A DNA stretch of 43,908 nt from Pyrinomonadaceae bacterium (lineage in GTDB: Bacteria > Acidobacteriota > Blastocatellia > Pyrinomonadales > Pyrinomonadaceae): contig JAMQPH010000445.1 in NCBI GenBank assembly GCA_023717605.1, positions 1-43,908 on the forward strand, in the 5' to 3' direction. Each line of letters starts with the position of its first letter. Positions within the stretch are counted from its first letter, which is position 1. Shown here one piece after another: positions 1-8,172 of this stretch. Under the pieces are notes generated by a model that saw only the letters and a program-made list of their open reading frames with translations, was not told the origin of the DNA and searched no databases. A program made the position numbers and the translations under genes.

Positions 1-40
1 GTCTATAAACATCTAACTCCTACGGAGTAAAGAACCTCCG
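1..40. repeat. Possible edge of an intergenic repeat
   Basis: The left edge of the window carries a stretch with the short palindrome CTCCTACGGAG. It resembles intergenic repeats with a 'CTCCTACGGAG' core that I remember from several environmental bacteria. Only one partial copy is present, so this is a weak call. The rest of 1-92 holds nothing recognisable. Confidence 0.2.
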
Positions 41-92
41 AACAACCCCGTGGCCGCCAACAAATCGGCGTCAGGCCGGGCTCACGTATGAC

Positions 93-1511
93 TTAGGACT
101 TAGCCTTCTGTGTACCCGTACCACTAACTGCCATTGCCGGGTAACCCTTACCTTTCAACGCTGCAATCTCAACAACAATCTCTTTCTTGCCTTTGAAATT
201 GCGGGTGATTCTTCCGCTCTTCTGAGCCATCGTTTTAGGCGAAGCGACTGGCGAGGCGCTGGGAGAAGCAGTAGTTTTGGCAGTTGCCACAGCTTCCTGG
301 TCCGGCTTTCCTTTCGCATCGCGAGACATTTCCTCCAATGCTTCGAGAACCTGAGAGCGTTCTTCCTCGGTTAAGTCTTCGAGTTTGACGCCGTTCGCCT
401 CTAACACCGCGCGGAGATTCTCTTCCGTGTTGGTGTTGCGATCGTAAACGTCCCGGTAGATGTGCAGCTTCCCATCCTCTGCAACAATCGTCTCGTAACG
501 CAGTTCAACCGGCACGGGGTCGCCGAGCGTGACTTGTTTGGTTTCACTTCTGTTCTTCTTGTAGTTGGCGATATCTGCGTCAGACAGTTTCTTTCCGGCT
601 AACTGAGCCAGCACCTTGGCGAAGTCCTGGGCCAGAGCATCCGTTAGTCCAACGCATCCGTGCGAGGCAAACGTACCGAGTTTTGCGGGACTCTTACCCC
701 CATGAATCAGTGACGGTGATCCGATAGGAATCTTCAACAGACCAAGCGGGTTAAGCCTGCTGCCCGCCTCGACCTTTTCCCCGACTTTGACCTTCGACGA
801 ACGTGATTCCACCCAGGGCTCATCGGGGGGTGTCCAGGTAGGATTAAAGATGATTGCTCTGGCTTTGCGCACTCCGGTCGGCAAAGGAAACTCCGGGTAA
901 CCGATTCCCACTTTGTACGACTTGACCAGGCGCCCAGCGTCGAACACGTCCATCCTGTAGGCAGGCGCGTTAACCACGACGCGCGTGTCGGTAGGCACGG
1001 CATTGGGCGTGGTGGGGAGGGACTCTGCAGCAGCGGTCGCCTTCGCGTCCTTTGCATTAGGGTCATCGCCGCCTACGCGCCACCGCTCACTGACGAACGC
1101 CGCTAGTTGTGACTCTTTGTCCGCCCCGACGATTTGAATCACCCGGTTCGCGGCAAGCTCACGAGCGGCTGCCGTTGTGCCGCTGTGGTCGCCAGTCTCG
1201 GTTTCCCGAAGTTTGCTGGTCTCTTCCCGGGCGACTGCTCGCAGTTGAGTTATTTGGTCATCGGTCAGGCTCAGTTTTGTCTTTAGGTCGGTGGTGAACG
1301 TCTCGTCCGATGCGAAGAACGCGTCGAGCACCGGTAGGGTGATTGGCGCCGCCGAGATTTCGGGTGAGGCGGTTGGTGACGCTGATGGCGATGGCGTTGC
1401 ACGACCTGGTTCGGAATTTGAATTGCCGGTTGGTTGTGTGACGCATGCCGTTCCGAATAGGGCCAATGCGAGACCGAGCGCCAGCCCTGCTAGTTTATGA
1501 TTTCGCTTCAT
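93..1511 (-). CDS. Lipoprotein L,D-transpeptidase (YkuD domain)
   Basis: This 472-aa protein probably forms or edits 3-3 or protein-peptidoglycan cross-links in the periplasm. The N-terminus is a lipoprotein signal: basic start, hydrophobic core and a lipobox ending in Cys23 (LFGTAC), followed by a Pro/Ser/Thr-rich linker to about residue 55. Residues 60-145 are charged and helical, with no domain I can name. The YkuD domain spans roughly 176-345 and shows the expected His270 (IHGGK) and the catalytic SHGC motif at 283-286. The C-terminal 130 residues are a charged extension with a second Ser/Pro/Ala-rich segment. The ATG has an AAGGA-type ribosome site about 9 nt upstream. The next gene on this strand is an M23 peptidase 228 bp upstream, also a cell-wall enzyme. 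The fold call is firm; the exact cross-link is inferred. Confidence 0.9.
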   Translation of the reverse strand: MKRNHKLAGLALGLALALFGTACVTQPTGNSNSEPGRATPSPSASPTASPEISAAPITLPVLDAFFASDETFTTDLKTKLSLTDDQITQLRAVAREETSKLRETETGDHSGTTAAARELAANRVIQIVGADKESQLAAFVSERWRVGGDDPNAKDAKATAAAESLPTTPNAVPTDTRVVVNAPAYRMDVFDAGRLVKSYKVGIGYPEFPLPTGVRKARAIIFNPTWTPPDEPWVESRSSKVKVGEKVEAGSRLNPLGLLKIPIGSPSLIHGGKSPAKLGTFASHGCVGLTDALAQDFAKVLAQLAGKKLSDADIANYKKNRSETKQVTLGDPVPVELRYETIVAEDGKLHIYRDVYDRNTNTEENLRAVLEANGVKLEDLTEEERSQVLEALEEMSRDAKGKPDQEAVATAKTTASPSASPVASPKTMAQKSGRITRNFKGKKEIVVEIAALKGKGYPAMAVSGTGTQKAKS

Positions 1512-1739
1512 GATGATTTTTCCTTCCGTATTAGAGCTTGCCTAACTATCTTAGGCTCAGGGGTCGAGTCTCGGCTTGCGCGGAATATCCAGCAACAGGT
1601 GTTCCCACAGACGTTCTACGTGTATTGCCTCCGTTAATGCGGTCGTGACTACTGACTCTCGAACGGGCTCTGCACGATAAACGAACGCCGAGGCAGCGCC
1701 GCTAGCGAACCATACAGGCAAGCTCCAACGGTTGATCCA

Positions 1740-2477
1740 TCAGTTTCTTAACAGCGGATAGGGATTGATGTTGGTTCCTTCCCAGTAGCGCTTGGGATCG
1801 GAAACTACAGCGATTGAGAAGTGCAGGTGGTAATTACCGGGCCCGGCATTTCCTGTGTCTCCGACGTAACCAATGACTTCCCCCTGCAGCACAGATTTGC
1901 CTTCCGTTACACCGTCGGCATAGCGCTGAAGGTGCGCATAATAAAAAATCAGCTTCTTGTCCGTACTTAGCTGGTAAATCGTTGTGCCTCCGTGCTCACT
2001 CTGAAACAGCTTGACTACCTGGCCGTCCGCCGCGGCAATGACTGGCGTCCCCTGCGGCGCCGGGATATCGATTGCGTCGTGCACTCGTCCCTCGGAACGC
2101 GCGTCTGCAAAAGTGTCCACTAGCTGATTCGGCTGAACGCCTGCAACCGGCACGATAAGGTTCAGCGTTCCTACAAACCCGACCGGAGGCGCCTGCGGAC
2201 TTGAAATGTCACCAGTCGGGGACTGTGTAGGCGAAGCAGAGTAAGCTTCGGGGCTAGGGCTGCTCGAAAGCTGAGGCGATTCAGGCTTGGGCTTAGAAGA
2301 TGGTTCGGGAGAATTGGCGGTCTCTGTGGGCGCGGGTGAAGCAGGGGTAGGCTGTAGGTCGTCTATGCTGGAGCGGTAGTAACCGTAGTGTTTTTGCAGA
2401 AACGCCACAACTACGACCAGCAGGGCAATGCCAATCAGTAGAGCGAGAAAGACTCGTCCGCGCGCGGATATCTTCAA
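1740..2477 (-). CDS. Membrane-anchored M23 (LytM-type) peptidase
   Basis: This 245-aa protein is a zinc metallopeptidase-fold peptidoglycan hydrolase or a regulator of one. Residues 9-27 form a single transmembrane segment, followed by a Pro/Ser/Thr-rich periplasmic linker (about 42-98). The M23 domain is near 105-240 and keeps the metal and catalytic set: HxxxD at 133-137, His182 (AHL) and HLH at 217-219, so it is likely active. The first codon is TTG, placed 4 nt after the TAA of the flavoprotein gene at 2482, which suggests translational coupling. The ribosome site is weak, so the start is not certain. The neighbour downstream is an L,D-transpeptidase, which fits a cell-envelope role. Confidence 0.87.
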   Translation of the reverse strand: MKISARGRVFLALLIGIALLVVVVAFLQKHYGYYRSSIDDLQPTPASPAPTETANSPEPSSKPKPESPQLSSSPSPEAYSASPTQSPTGDISSPQAPPVGFVGTLNLIVPVAGVQPNQLVDTFADARSEGRVHDAIDIPAPQGTPVIAAADGQVVKLFQSEHGGTTIYQLSTDKKLIFYYAHLQRYADGVTEGKSVLQGEVIGYVGDTGNAGPGNYHLHFSIAVVSDPKRYWEGTNINPYPLLRN

Positions 2478-2481
2478 TGGC

Positions 2482-3741
2482 TTACTGCCGACTCTGAGTG
2501 TCTTGTTTTATTCCCAGGGGCAACAGGGGACGTGCGGTAGTACCTTCAAAAAACCAACTGGCCCCAACTCTCAGGCGGTGGTGCCAGGTGGGAAGGCGTG
2601 AGGTGTAAAGGGCAAAGCGTGCCTGGCGTGCGAGTGCTCCACCAAAGGCCTTGCCTCCCGCCAACACTGCCGCACGTTCAGTTCCCAAACTAACCGCTTC
2701 TCCCATTTCCTCGAAGTGTCTTGTGTGCAGTTGCCTGCCGTCGATTAAGGCGCGAATGTTGCGAGCGGCAAGGCCGGCTTGTTGGAGAGCCAGTTGGCCG
2801 GTGCCGGCCAGGATTGGACTAGCGTCTTTGAAGAAGGCGATATCGCCCAACGCAAAAACGTTCTGATGGGCGCGAACCTGGAGTGTTGGTTCTACAAGTA
2901 TTAAGCCACGATTGGTTTTCTCAATAGCCAGGCTGTCGATCACGGGATTGGCTCGAACGCCTCCAGTCCAGACGACCGCGGCGGTCTCAATTTCCGTCCG
3001 TGCACCGTTATGTTCCACGGTCACCGTGTTCTGAGTGATCTGCACCACTCGCGTAAGGGTGTGGACTTCGACGCGCGACTCGGTTAGAGCTTCCGCTACA
3101 AACTCTCGAATCGCCTCTCCCATTCCGGGTACAATCTTTTGTCCCATTTCGATCACAAGCACGCGTGGCTCGCCAGTCAACGCCCGCCGTTCGAACGCAT
3201 CGCGCAGGAGATCGGCCATTTTGGTGGAGAGTTCCACACCGCTGGCGCCAGCACCAGTCACGGCAAAGGTGAGCGCCTGGCGAGTGTCCTGCGGTGGGAG
3301 ATTAGGGGGCACATGATCGAGGGCTGCCACCATGCGACTCCGAAGCAGATCTGCGTGGGCGATCTTTCGGAATGGTATCGCAAACTCCTCGGCTCCCGGA
3401 ACGCCGGCATAGTTTGTAACTCCGCCGACGGCAAGTACCAGAATGTCGTACTCAATAGGCTCGTCCGAGGCATCAACCATGACGCGTCTTTGGGACAAAT
3501 CGATAGTTGTCACAGCACCTTGAACCAATCTGAGGTTGTCGTCGAGCAACTCCCCATATTTGGGCGCAATGTGCCACTCTTCCACCTCGCCGCTCAGATA
3601 CTCGTAGAGCATAGGCGTAAATAGGAAGTGGTCTTCGTCGCTGATGAGGGTGACGGAGCCTGCCCCCGCAAGGTCCAGGGCGGTAAACAGACCACCAAAG
3701 CCGCCGCCTACGATCACAATCCGCGGTTCTGTCGCTGGCAT
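2482..3741 (-). CDS. Type-II NADH:quinone oxidoreductase-like FAD protein
   Basis: This 419-aa protein is a pyridine-nucleotide-disulfide oxidoreductase-fold protein, probably passing electrons from NAD(P)H to quinone at the inner face of the membrane. The start MPATEPRIVIVGGGFGG gives the FAD-binding Rossmann motif at once. A second dinucleotide motif (TGAGASGVEL) lies in the middle, and a GDIA motif near the C-terminus contacts FAD. The last 60 residues (TWHHRLRVGASWFFEG region) resemble the membrane anchor of NDH-2. I chose the ATG at 3741, which has GGAG 5 nt upstream. The frame stays open to 4011, but that extension is translated from an inverted repeat and is unlikely to be protein. Sulfide:quinone reductase is an alternative, but the CxxC-type cysteines expected of that family are absent. 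Confidence 0.85.
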   Translation of the reverse strand: MPATEPRIVIVGGGFGGLFTALDLAGAGSVTLISDEDHFLFTPMLYEYLSGEVEEWHIAPKYGELLDDNLRLVQGAVTTIDLSQRRVMVDASDEPIEYDILVLAVGGVTNYAGVPGAEEFAIPFRKIAHADLLRSRMVAALDHVPPNLPPQDTRQALTFAVTGAGASGVELSTKMADLLRDAFERRALTGEPRVLVIEMGQKIVPGMGEAIREFVAEALTESRVEVHTLTRVVQITQNTVTVEHNGARTEIETAAVVWTGGVRANPVIDSLAIEKTNRGLILVEPTLQVRAHQNVFALGDIAFFKDASPILAGTGQLALQQAGLAARNIRALIDGRQLHTRHFEEMGEAVSLGTERAAVLAGGKAFGGALARQARFALYTSRLPTWHHRLRVGASWFFEGTTARPLLPLGIKQDTQSRQ

Positions 3742-3852
3742 CAATGCTCCAGGAGGAAACAAATTGTTGTCGAAACGGCCAGCTGGTAACAAACTGTACG
3801 GGATGAAGCACGGTAGTTTCCGATGACAGTTCGGATTTGTGCTAACGAAGTC

Positions 3853-3984
3853 GGTTTCACGCGAAGACGCAAAGAGGGCAAAGACGCAAAGAAGAAGGCT
3901 GTAGACGGCAAAGTTGAGGGCCATAATTTTCATTTTCCGGATCTTCTTTGCCTTTTTGTCTCCTTTGCGGCTTTGCGTGAAACC
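3853..3984. repeat. ACGCAAAG-type inverted repeat
   Basis: Two arms of about 43 nt (3853-3894 and 3942-3984) are imperfect reverse complements of each other. Both are built from short units such as ACGCAAAG and GGCAAAG, beginning GGTTTCACGC. They flank a 47-bp spacer and lie between the divergent flavoprotein gene and rpsO. Transcribed, they would fold into a long hairpin. I remember similar repeats from many environmental bacterial genomes. Confidence 0.75.
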
Positions 3985-4026
3985 GGTTGGAAGAGTCAAA
4001 TCCGCGGCCAATTTCCTGAGGCCCGC

Positions 4027-4056
4027 TGGACAGTGCCGGAATGGGCGTGTTAGATT
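4027..4056 (+). promoter_or_regulatory. Candidate sigma-70 promoter of rpsO
   Basis: TGGACA (4027-4032, five of six matches to the -35 consensus) is followed after 18 bp by TAGATT (4051-4056). The latter is preceded by TGT, an extended -10 element. Transcription would start near 4063 and give a leader of about 67 nt before the rpsO start codon. It is read by eye only. Confidence 0.4.
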
Positions 4057-4082
4057 GAATCGCTTTTTAAGTTTAGCGGTTG

Positions 4083-4096
4083 CCGTCTTTAGACGG
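4083..4096 (+). promoter_or_regulatory. Hairpin in the rpsO leader
   Basis: CCGTCTTTAGACGG is a perfect inverted repeat (five base pairs with a TTTA loop, or six with a two-base loop). It sits 14 nt before the GAGGAGG ribosome site (4111-4117) of rpsO. S15 is known to repress its own translation through leader structures in several bacteria, although those structures differ between phyla. A regulatory role here is inferred from position. Confidence 0.4.
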
Positions 4097-4129
4097 ACTT
4101 AACTGCTCCCGAGGAGGATCATCTAAGCA

Positions 4130-4399
4130 GTGGCGTTAGCAAAAGAGACGAAAGAACAGATTGTTACCGATTTTCGAACCCACGAGGCCGACACCGGCTC
4201 ACCACAGGTCCAGGTTGCTTTGTTAAGCAAGAGAATCAACGAACTAACCGAGCATTTCAAGACACACAAGAAGGATAATCATTCGCGGCGGGGCCTGCTC
4301 AAGATGGTCTCGCAGCGCAGAAGTATGCTGGATTATTTGAAACGCACAGACATAGAGCGTTACCACGAGGTAGTGAATCGTCTGGGCCTGCGTCGGTAA
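4130..4399 (+). CDS. rpsO: 30S ribosomal protein S15
   Basis: This 89-aa protein has the full length and sequence of bacterial S15: the central [11 protein letters not shown] segment, [12 protein letters not shown] and the C-terminal [10 protein letters not shown]. It binds 16S rRNA and the S6/S18 platform early in 30S assembly. The start codon is GTG, with a strong GAGGAGG 12 nt upstream. The gene is followed by a terminator and then pnp, the conserved rpsO-pnp order found across bacteria. Confidence 0.98.
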   Translation: MALAKETKEQIVTDFRTHEADTGSPQVQVALLSKRINELTEHFKTHKKDNHSRRGLLKMVSQRRSMLDYLKRTDIERYHEVVNRLGLRR

Positions 4400-4538
4400 G
4401 AAACTATCCCTAGCGTAGTGGGAGATCTTCGAATCTCAGATTTTTATAACGCGCGTCTATCGAAGAGCTTGCGGCAGTGCCGAACGTGACGGCGACGACT
4501 GGTAGCAAGTAGACGTGTTAGGCCAAATAGTAAGCACC

Positions 4539-4580
4539 AAAGGCGGCTGAGCTTCACGGTATGAGGCTTTGCCGCCTTTT
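4539..4580 (+). terminator. Rho-independent terminator after rpsO
   Basis: AAAGGCGGC (4539-4547) pairs with GCCGCCTTT (4571-4579), and an inner AGC/TCA to TGA/GCT pairing extends the stem. The descending arm ends in TTTT. The rest of the 328-bp rpsO-pnp spacer shows no gene, only the hairpin at 4686-4702. rpsO and pnp are therefore at least partly separate transcripts. Confidence 0.75.
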
Positions 4581-4685
4581 GAATTGTCCCAGGTTTTGGA
4601 GTTCCCGACGCCTCACGTTGGCCCGGGTGGACTCGAAACGCAAAGAATTTAAACCAACAGAAGCGAGGCGGATGAGACGCCCGCG

Positions 4686-4702
4686 CGCCTGAATCTCAGG
4701 CG
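4686..4702 (+). promoter_or_regulatory. Hairpin before the pnp ribosome site
   Basis: CGCCTGA pairs with TCAGGCG over an ATC loop, 11 nt before the AAGGAG ribosome site (4714-4719) of pnp. In E. coli, PNPase controls its own mRNA through a processed leader stem. A similar role here is only a possibility. Confidence 0.35.
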
Positions 4703-4727
4703 TTATTGTCCCGAAGGAGACAAAAAC

Positions 4728-6866
4728 ATGCCAGTTAAGAAGTACCTCAACTACTCGATTAAGTTAGGAGACAAGGAACTAACTGTAGAAACTGGGCGAG
4801 TAGCCAAGCAGGCTGACGGCTCAGTCGTGGTTCGTTACGGCGATACTATGCTGTTGGTGGCTGCTGTTAGCGCTACCACCCAGCGCGAAGGAATTGATTT
4901 CTTTCCTCTGACAGTTGAATACCGCGAATCCCAGTTTGCAGCCGGTCGCATTCCCGGCAACTATTTTCGGCGGGAAGGACGGCCGAACGAAAAGGAAGTG
5001 CTAACCAGCCGACTGATTGACCGACCTTGCAGGCCGCTGTTTGCTGAAGGTTTTCGCAACGAGACGCAGGTTATTGCCAGTGTCATCTCGGCCGACCCCG
5101 ATAACAACCCGGATGTGATCGCGATTACAGGCGCGTCATGCGCGCTGTACTTGTCGGACATTCCGTTTATGAATCCCATCGCCGGCGTGCGCGTGGGTCT
5201 GATTGATGGCCGCTATATTATTAATCCGACCTACGATGAGGTGCGCGAGTCGCGTTTGAACCTAATAGTGGCCGGGACTGAAGAGGCCATTGTCATGGTA
5301 GAGGCCGGGGCTCAGGAGGTTTCAGAAGAAATCATGGTTGAAGCCCTGATGCTGGCTCATAAGGAGATCAATCGCCTGTGCCGTTGGCAAAATGAGCTCT
5401 ACAAGGCGTTGGAGATCCAGAAGCGTGAAGTAGTCCAGCCGGAGCTCAACGAAGAGATGTTGGGCGAAATACATAGAAACTATAGCGAACGCTTGCGCAC
5501 TGCACTCGACACCACCAACCAGGAAAAGCGGTCGAGCTATTCTGCCGTTGATGCCTTGAAAAAAGAGGTTGTGGAGTCCTATCCCGAAGATCAGCCGGCC
5601 CTGCAGCAGATGGCCAAGACAATCTTTGACCATTTGAAGGAGAAGATTTTCCGGGAGGATATTCTCGACAAACGGCGGCGCCCGGATGGTCGGCGGTTTT
5701 CGGAGATTCGACCAATCACTTGTGAAGTTGGCTGGCTGCCGCGCGTTCATGGTTCAGCGCTCTTCACTCGAGGAGAAACGCAGGCTCTGGTAACGACCAC
5801 CCTGGGGACGAAGGAAGATGAGCAGTATATGGACGACTTGGAAAAAGGCGAGGTCAAACGCCGCTTCCTGCTCCATTACAACTTTCCACATTACTCGGTC
5901 GGCGAGGTGGGACGGTTTGGCTCATCGAGTCGCCGCGAAATCGGACACGGCGCGCTGGCGCGGCGCGCGATTGAAGCCGTGTTGCCCGATGATTCAGTCT
6001 TCCCTTACACCATTCGCATCGTTTCGGACATTACAGAGTCAAATGGCTCCTCATCCATGGCCTCGGTTTGCGGAGGCATTCTTTCGTTGATGGACGCGGG
6101 TGTGCCGTTGAAGGCGCCGGTCGCAGGCGTGGCCATGGGCCTGGTGATGGAGGGAAACAAGTACGCCATTCTGTCAGATATCGCGGGCGCTGAAGATCAT
6201 TATGGTGATATGGATTTTAAGGTCACGGGAACGCGAGAAGGTATCACCGCTCTGCAGATGGATATCAAGATTGCCGGCATCAACGCCCAGATAATGGCGG
6301 AGGCGCTTGAACAGGCTAAGAAGGGCCGATTGTACATTCTCGATGTAATGGCCAAAGCGTTGCCTGAGCCGCGCACCGAGATTTCGTCATATGCACCGCG
6401 AATCATCCAAATCAAAATCAACCCGGACAAGATTCGAGATGTCATTGGACCAGGCGGCAAAATAATCCGTTCGCTGGTCGAAGAGACGGGAGCGAAGATT
6501 GACGTGTCTGACGATGGAACGATCTCGATTGCAACTGCCAGTGGCGAAGCAGCCGAAGCAGCTGTGGCTCGAATCCGTGGCCTCACCGCTGAGGCGGAGG
6601 TGGGCCAGAGCTACCTGGGTACGGTGTCGAGAATTGTAGACTTCGGAGCTTTTGTTGAGATCTTTCCGGGAACAGATGGTTTGTTACACATTTCGGAGAT
6701 TGCCGACCGCAGGGTCAAAGATGTGCGCGATGAGTTGAAGGAAGGACAGCAGATCCTGGTGAAGTGTATCGGAAAGGAAGGCAACAAGATTAAGCTCTCA
6801 CGCAAAGCCGTGCTGCGCGATGAGGGTCACAAAGCAGAAGCGGCTAGCGCAAGCGACAGTGATTAA
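4728..6866 (+). CDS. pnp: Polyribonucleotide nucleotidyltransferase (PNPase)
   Basis: This 712-aa enzyme degrades RNA 3' to 5' by phosphorolysis and is usually part of the RNA degradosome. The order is complete: first RNase PH domain (from LNYSIKLGDKELTVETGR), helical linker, second and catalytic RNase PH domain (starting near RPDGRRFSEIRPI, with FPHYSVGEVGRFGSS and SDITESNGSSSMASVCGG), KH domain (IRDVIGPGGKIIRSLVEE) and S1 domain (VDFGAFVEIFPGTDGLLHIS). The acidic tail after the S1 domain is short. The ATG has AAGGAG 8 nt upstream. A terminator follows at 6911. Confidence 0.98.
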   Translation: MPVKKYLNYSIKLGDKELTVETGRVAKQADGSVVVRYGDTMLLVAAVSATTQREGIDFFPLTVEYRESQFAAGRIPGNYFRREGRPNEKEVLTSRLIDRPCRPLFAEGFRNETQVIASVISADPDNNPDVIAITGASCALYLSDIPFMNPIAGVRVGLIDGRYIINPTYDEVRESRLNLIVAGTEEAIVMVEAGAQEVSEEIMVEALMLAHKEINRLCRWQNELYKALEIQKREVVQPELNEEMLGEIHRNYSERLRTALDTTNQEKRSSYSAVDALKKEVVESYPEDQPALQQMAKTIFDHLKEKIFREDILDKRRRPDGRRFSEIRPITCEVGWLPRVHGSALFTRGETQALVTTTLGTKEDEQYMDDLEKGEVKRRFLLHYNFPHYSVGEVGRFGSSSRREIGHGALARRAIEAVLPDDSVFPYTIRIVSDITESNGSSSMASVCGGILSLMDAGVPLKAPVAGVAMGLVMEGNKYAILSDIAGAEDHYGDMDFKVTGTREGITALQMDIKIAGINAQIMAEALEQAKKGRLYILDVMAKALPEPRTEISSYAPRIIQIKINPDKIRDVIGPGGKIIRSLVEETGAKIDVSDDGTISIATASGEAAEAAVARIRGLTAEAEVGQSYLGTVSRIVDFGAFVEIFPGTDGLLHISEIADRRVKDVRDELKEGQQILVKCIGKEGNKIKLSRKAVLRDEGHKAEAASASDSD

Positions 6867-6910
6867 CGCGGTTTGTTATTGCACTCACACTGCAATGCGA
6901 GCAGGAAAGG

Positions 6911-6950
6911 GCCGAGTTGGTAAAGTGGACCTTTACAACTCGGCTTCTTA
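6911..6950 (+). terminator. Terminator after pnp
   Basis: GCCGAGTTG and CAACTCGGC form a 9-bp stem that continues inward with TAAAG/CTTTA across one bulged G, then TTCTTA. The remaining spacer up to 7489 (about 540 bp) contains several short open frames on both strands but none with a convincing protein. Confidence 0.7.
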
Positions 6951-7489
6951 ATGAACTCTCCAAACGCTTTTCTATGGACCATGATTGGCCCACAGCTGTC
7001 TGAGGTCTAGAATCAGCGTCTGTGATCCGGACGATCTAACTATTCCGATCCAGGTCTTGGACCAAAAACCGTCGCTGTCGGGCCATGGCCCTCGCATTTT
7101 CGCTACCACCACCTTTGTGGATCACTATTTGCCGCAGCCAAATCGCCCAGACTGTTTTTAAGCTGATTGGCTTGGCAGTTTCTTGTTCGAGTTCACCAGG
7201 ATCACCTTGCCCCCACCCCGCCTTTTTCTTTCGCGGTGTTTCGCTGCGGCAAGCAAGCAAGTTTGGTTATCTCTCTCATCTTCTTGCAATTAAGAAGTTT
7301 GAGCTTGGACTCTGACTGGAATTGCCAGCTTATTCATCATCTCCTCCTAACACGAACGAAGCTAGTGAAGGTTTTCAAAAAAATGTAGCCGTAGGATTTT
7401 GACCAGTGCTTCTCAATGTTTAAACGATGCAAATCTTCTTCAACATGTTGTTGCCCCGAGGAAGGAATGCCAGGAGGAACTTCCACCCG

Positions 7490-8167
7490 ATGAGGAGTCG
7501 AGCTTTTCCCCCAATTGCCGCGATGCTCAGCGTCATGCTGTTGACCGGTCAGGTCAACGCTGGACCAGTTGCAATCAGCGAAGTCATACAGGTCATTGGC
7601 AGCTATCAGAATCCCCCTGAGCTCCGACTTCGGAGTTTGACCCAAACTGCGGGTACACCCGTATCAGGAGTGAAAGGATCGACTGTCACTTCGCGTGTGC
7701 AACAGTCAGGTGCTGATGGTCAAGGCACAGGTTCTGCCGGTAATGCTTCAGATTCGCTGCTTGCAGGTGTCGCAGTTGTCTCTAACGATCCCCCAGCCGG
7801 TGTTGATATCCTCGAAGGCGAATTCGAAGGAACAATTTGTGATTGTGGTGAGCTCACGGTTCCTGGCGGTTTCCCGAAATGGCCGCTGCTTTTCCTGGCA
7901 GCAATACCGTTGTTTTTTATAGACACTGACGACGATATCCTACCCAGTTTCACTCCAACGCCAACGCCACCTCCGGGTGTGGTGGACCCGCGGTCCATTC
8001 CGGCTTCCACACCACCTCCGGGTGAGGTGGACCCGCGATCCGTTCCGGTACCAGAGCCGGCATCGCTCTTACTGTTTGGTTCAGGCTTGGCTGCTATCGG
8101 AGCTGGTCTTCGCCGGCGATATGCCAAGGCAAAACTGGCGCAGGTTGACCCTACTGAGGAGGCTTAG
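7490..8167 (+). CDS. PEP-CTERM sorted surface protein
   Basis: This 225-aa secreted protein has a signal peptide (RAFPPIAAMLSVMLLTGQVNA) and a C-terminal PEP-CTERM signal: VPEPASLLLFGSGLAAIGAG then RRR. Exosortase would cut such a signal. Between them lie a Gly/Ser/Thr-rich region with a CDCGEL pair of cysteines, a second hydrophobic stretch (WPLLFLAAIPLFFI) and a Pro-rich linker with two 15-residue repeats (TPPPGxVDPRS). A 14-residue tail after the Arg cluster is unusual for this signal. The ATG at 7490 follows AGGAGG at 7472-7477; an earlier in-frame ATG at 7427 would put 21 residues before the signal peptide. It lies 5 bp before the PEGA/OmpA-like gene and should be cotranscribed with it. 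Its function beyond being a sorted surface protein is unknown. Confidence 0.8.
   Translation: MRSRAFPPIAAMLSVMLLTGQVNAGPVAISEVIQVIGSYQNPPELRLRSLTQTAGTPVSGVKGSTVTSRVQQSGADGQGTGSAGNASDSLLAGVAVVSNDPPAGVDILEGEFEGTICDCGELTVPGGFPKWPLLFLAAIPLFFIDTDDDILPSFTPTPTPPPGVVDPRSIPASTPPPGEVDPRSVPVPEPASLLLFGSGLAAIGAGLRRRYAKAKLAQVDPTEEA
7967..8051 (+). repeat. 45-bp tandem duplication in the PEP-CTERM linker
   Basis: Two nearly identical 45-bp units start at 7967 and 8012 (both begin CCACCTCCGGGTG). They encode TPPPGVVDPRSIPAS and TPPPGEVDPRSVPVP. It is an in-frame tandem duplication in the Pro-rich spacer just before the sorting signal. Confidence 0.85.
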
Positions 8168-8172
8168 TACAC

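Noticed and set aside
3742-4011. 90-codon upstream extension of the NADH dehydrogenase-like gene with a hydrophobic segment
   Set aside because: The extension is translated from the ACGCAAAG inverted repeat; the FAD motif begins right after the ATG at 3741, which has a ribosome site.
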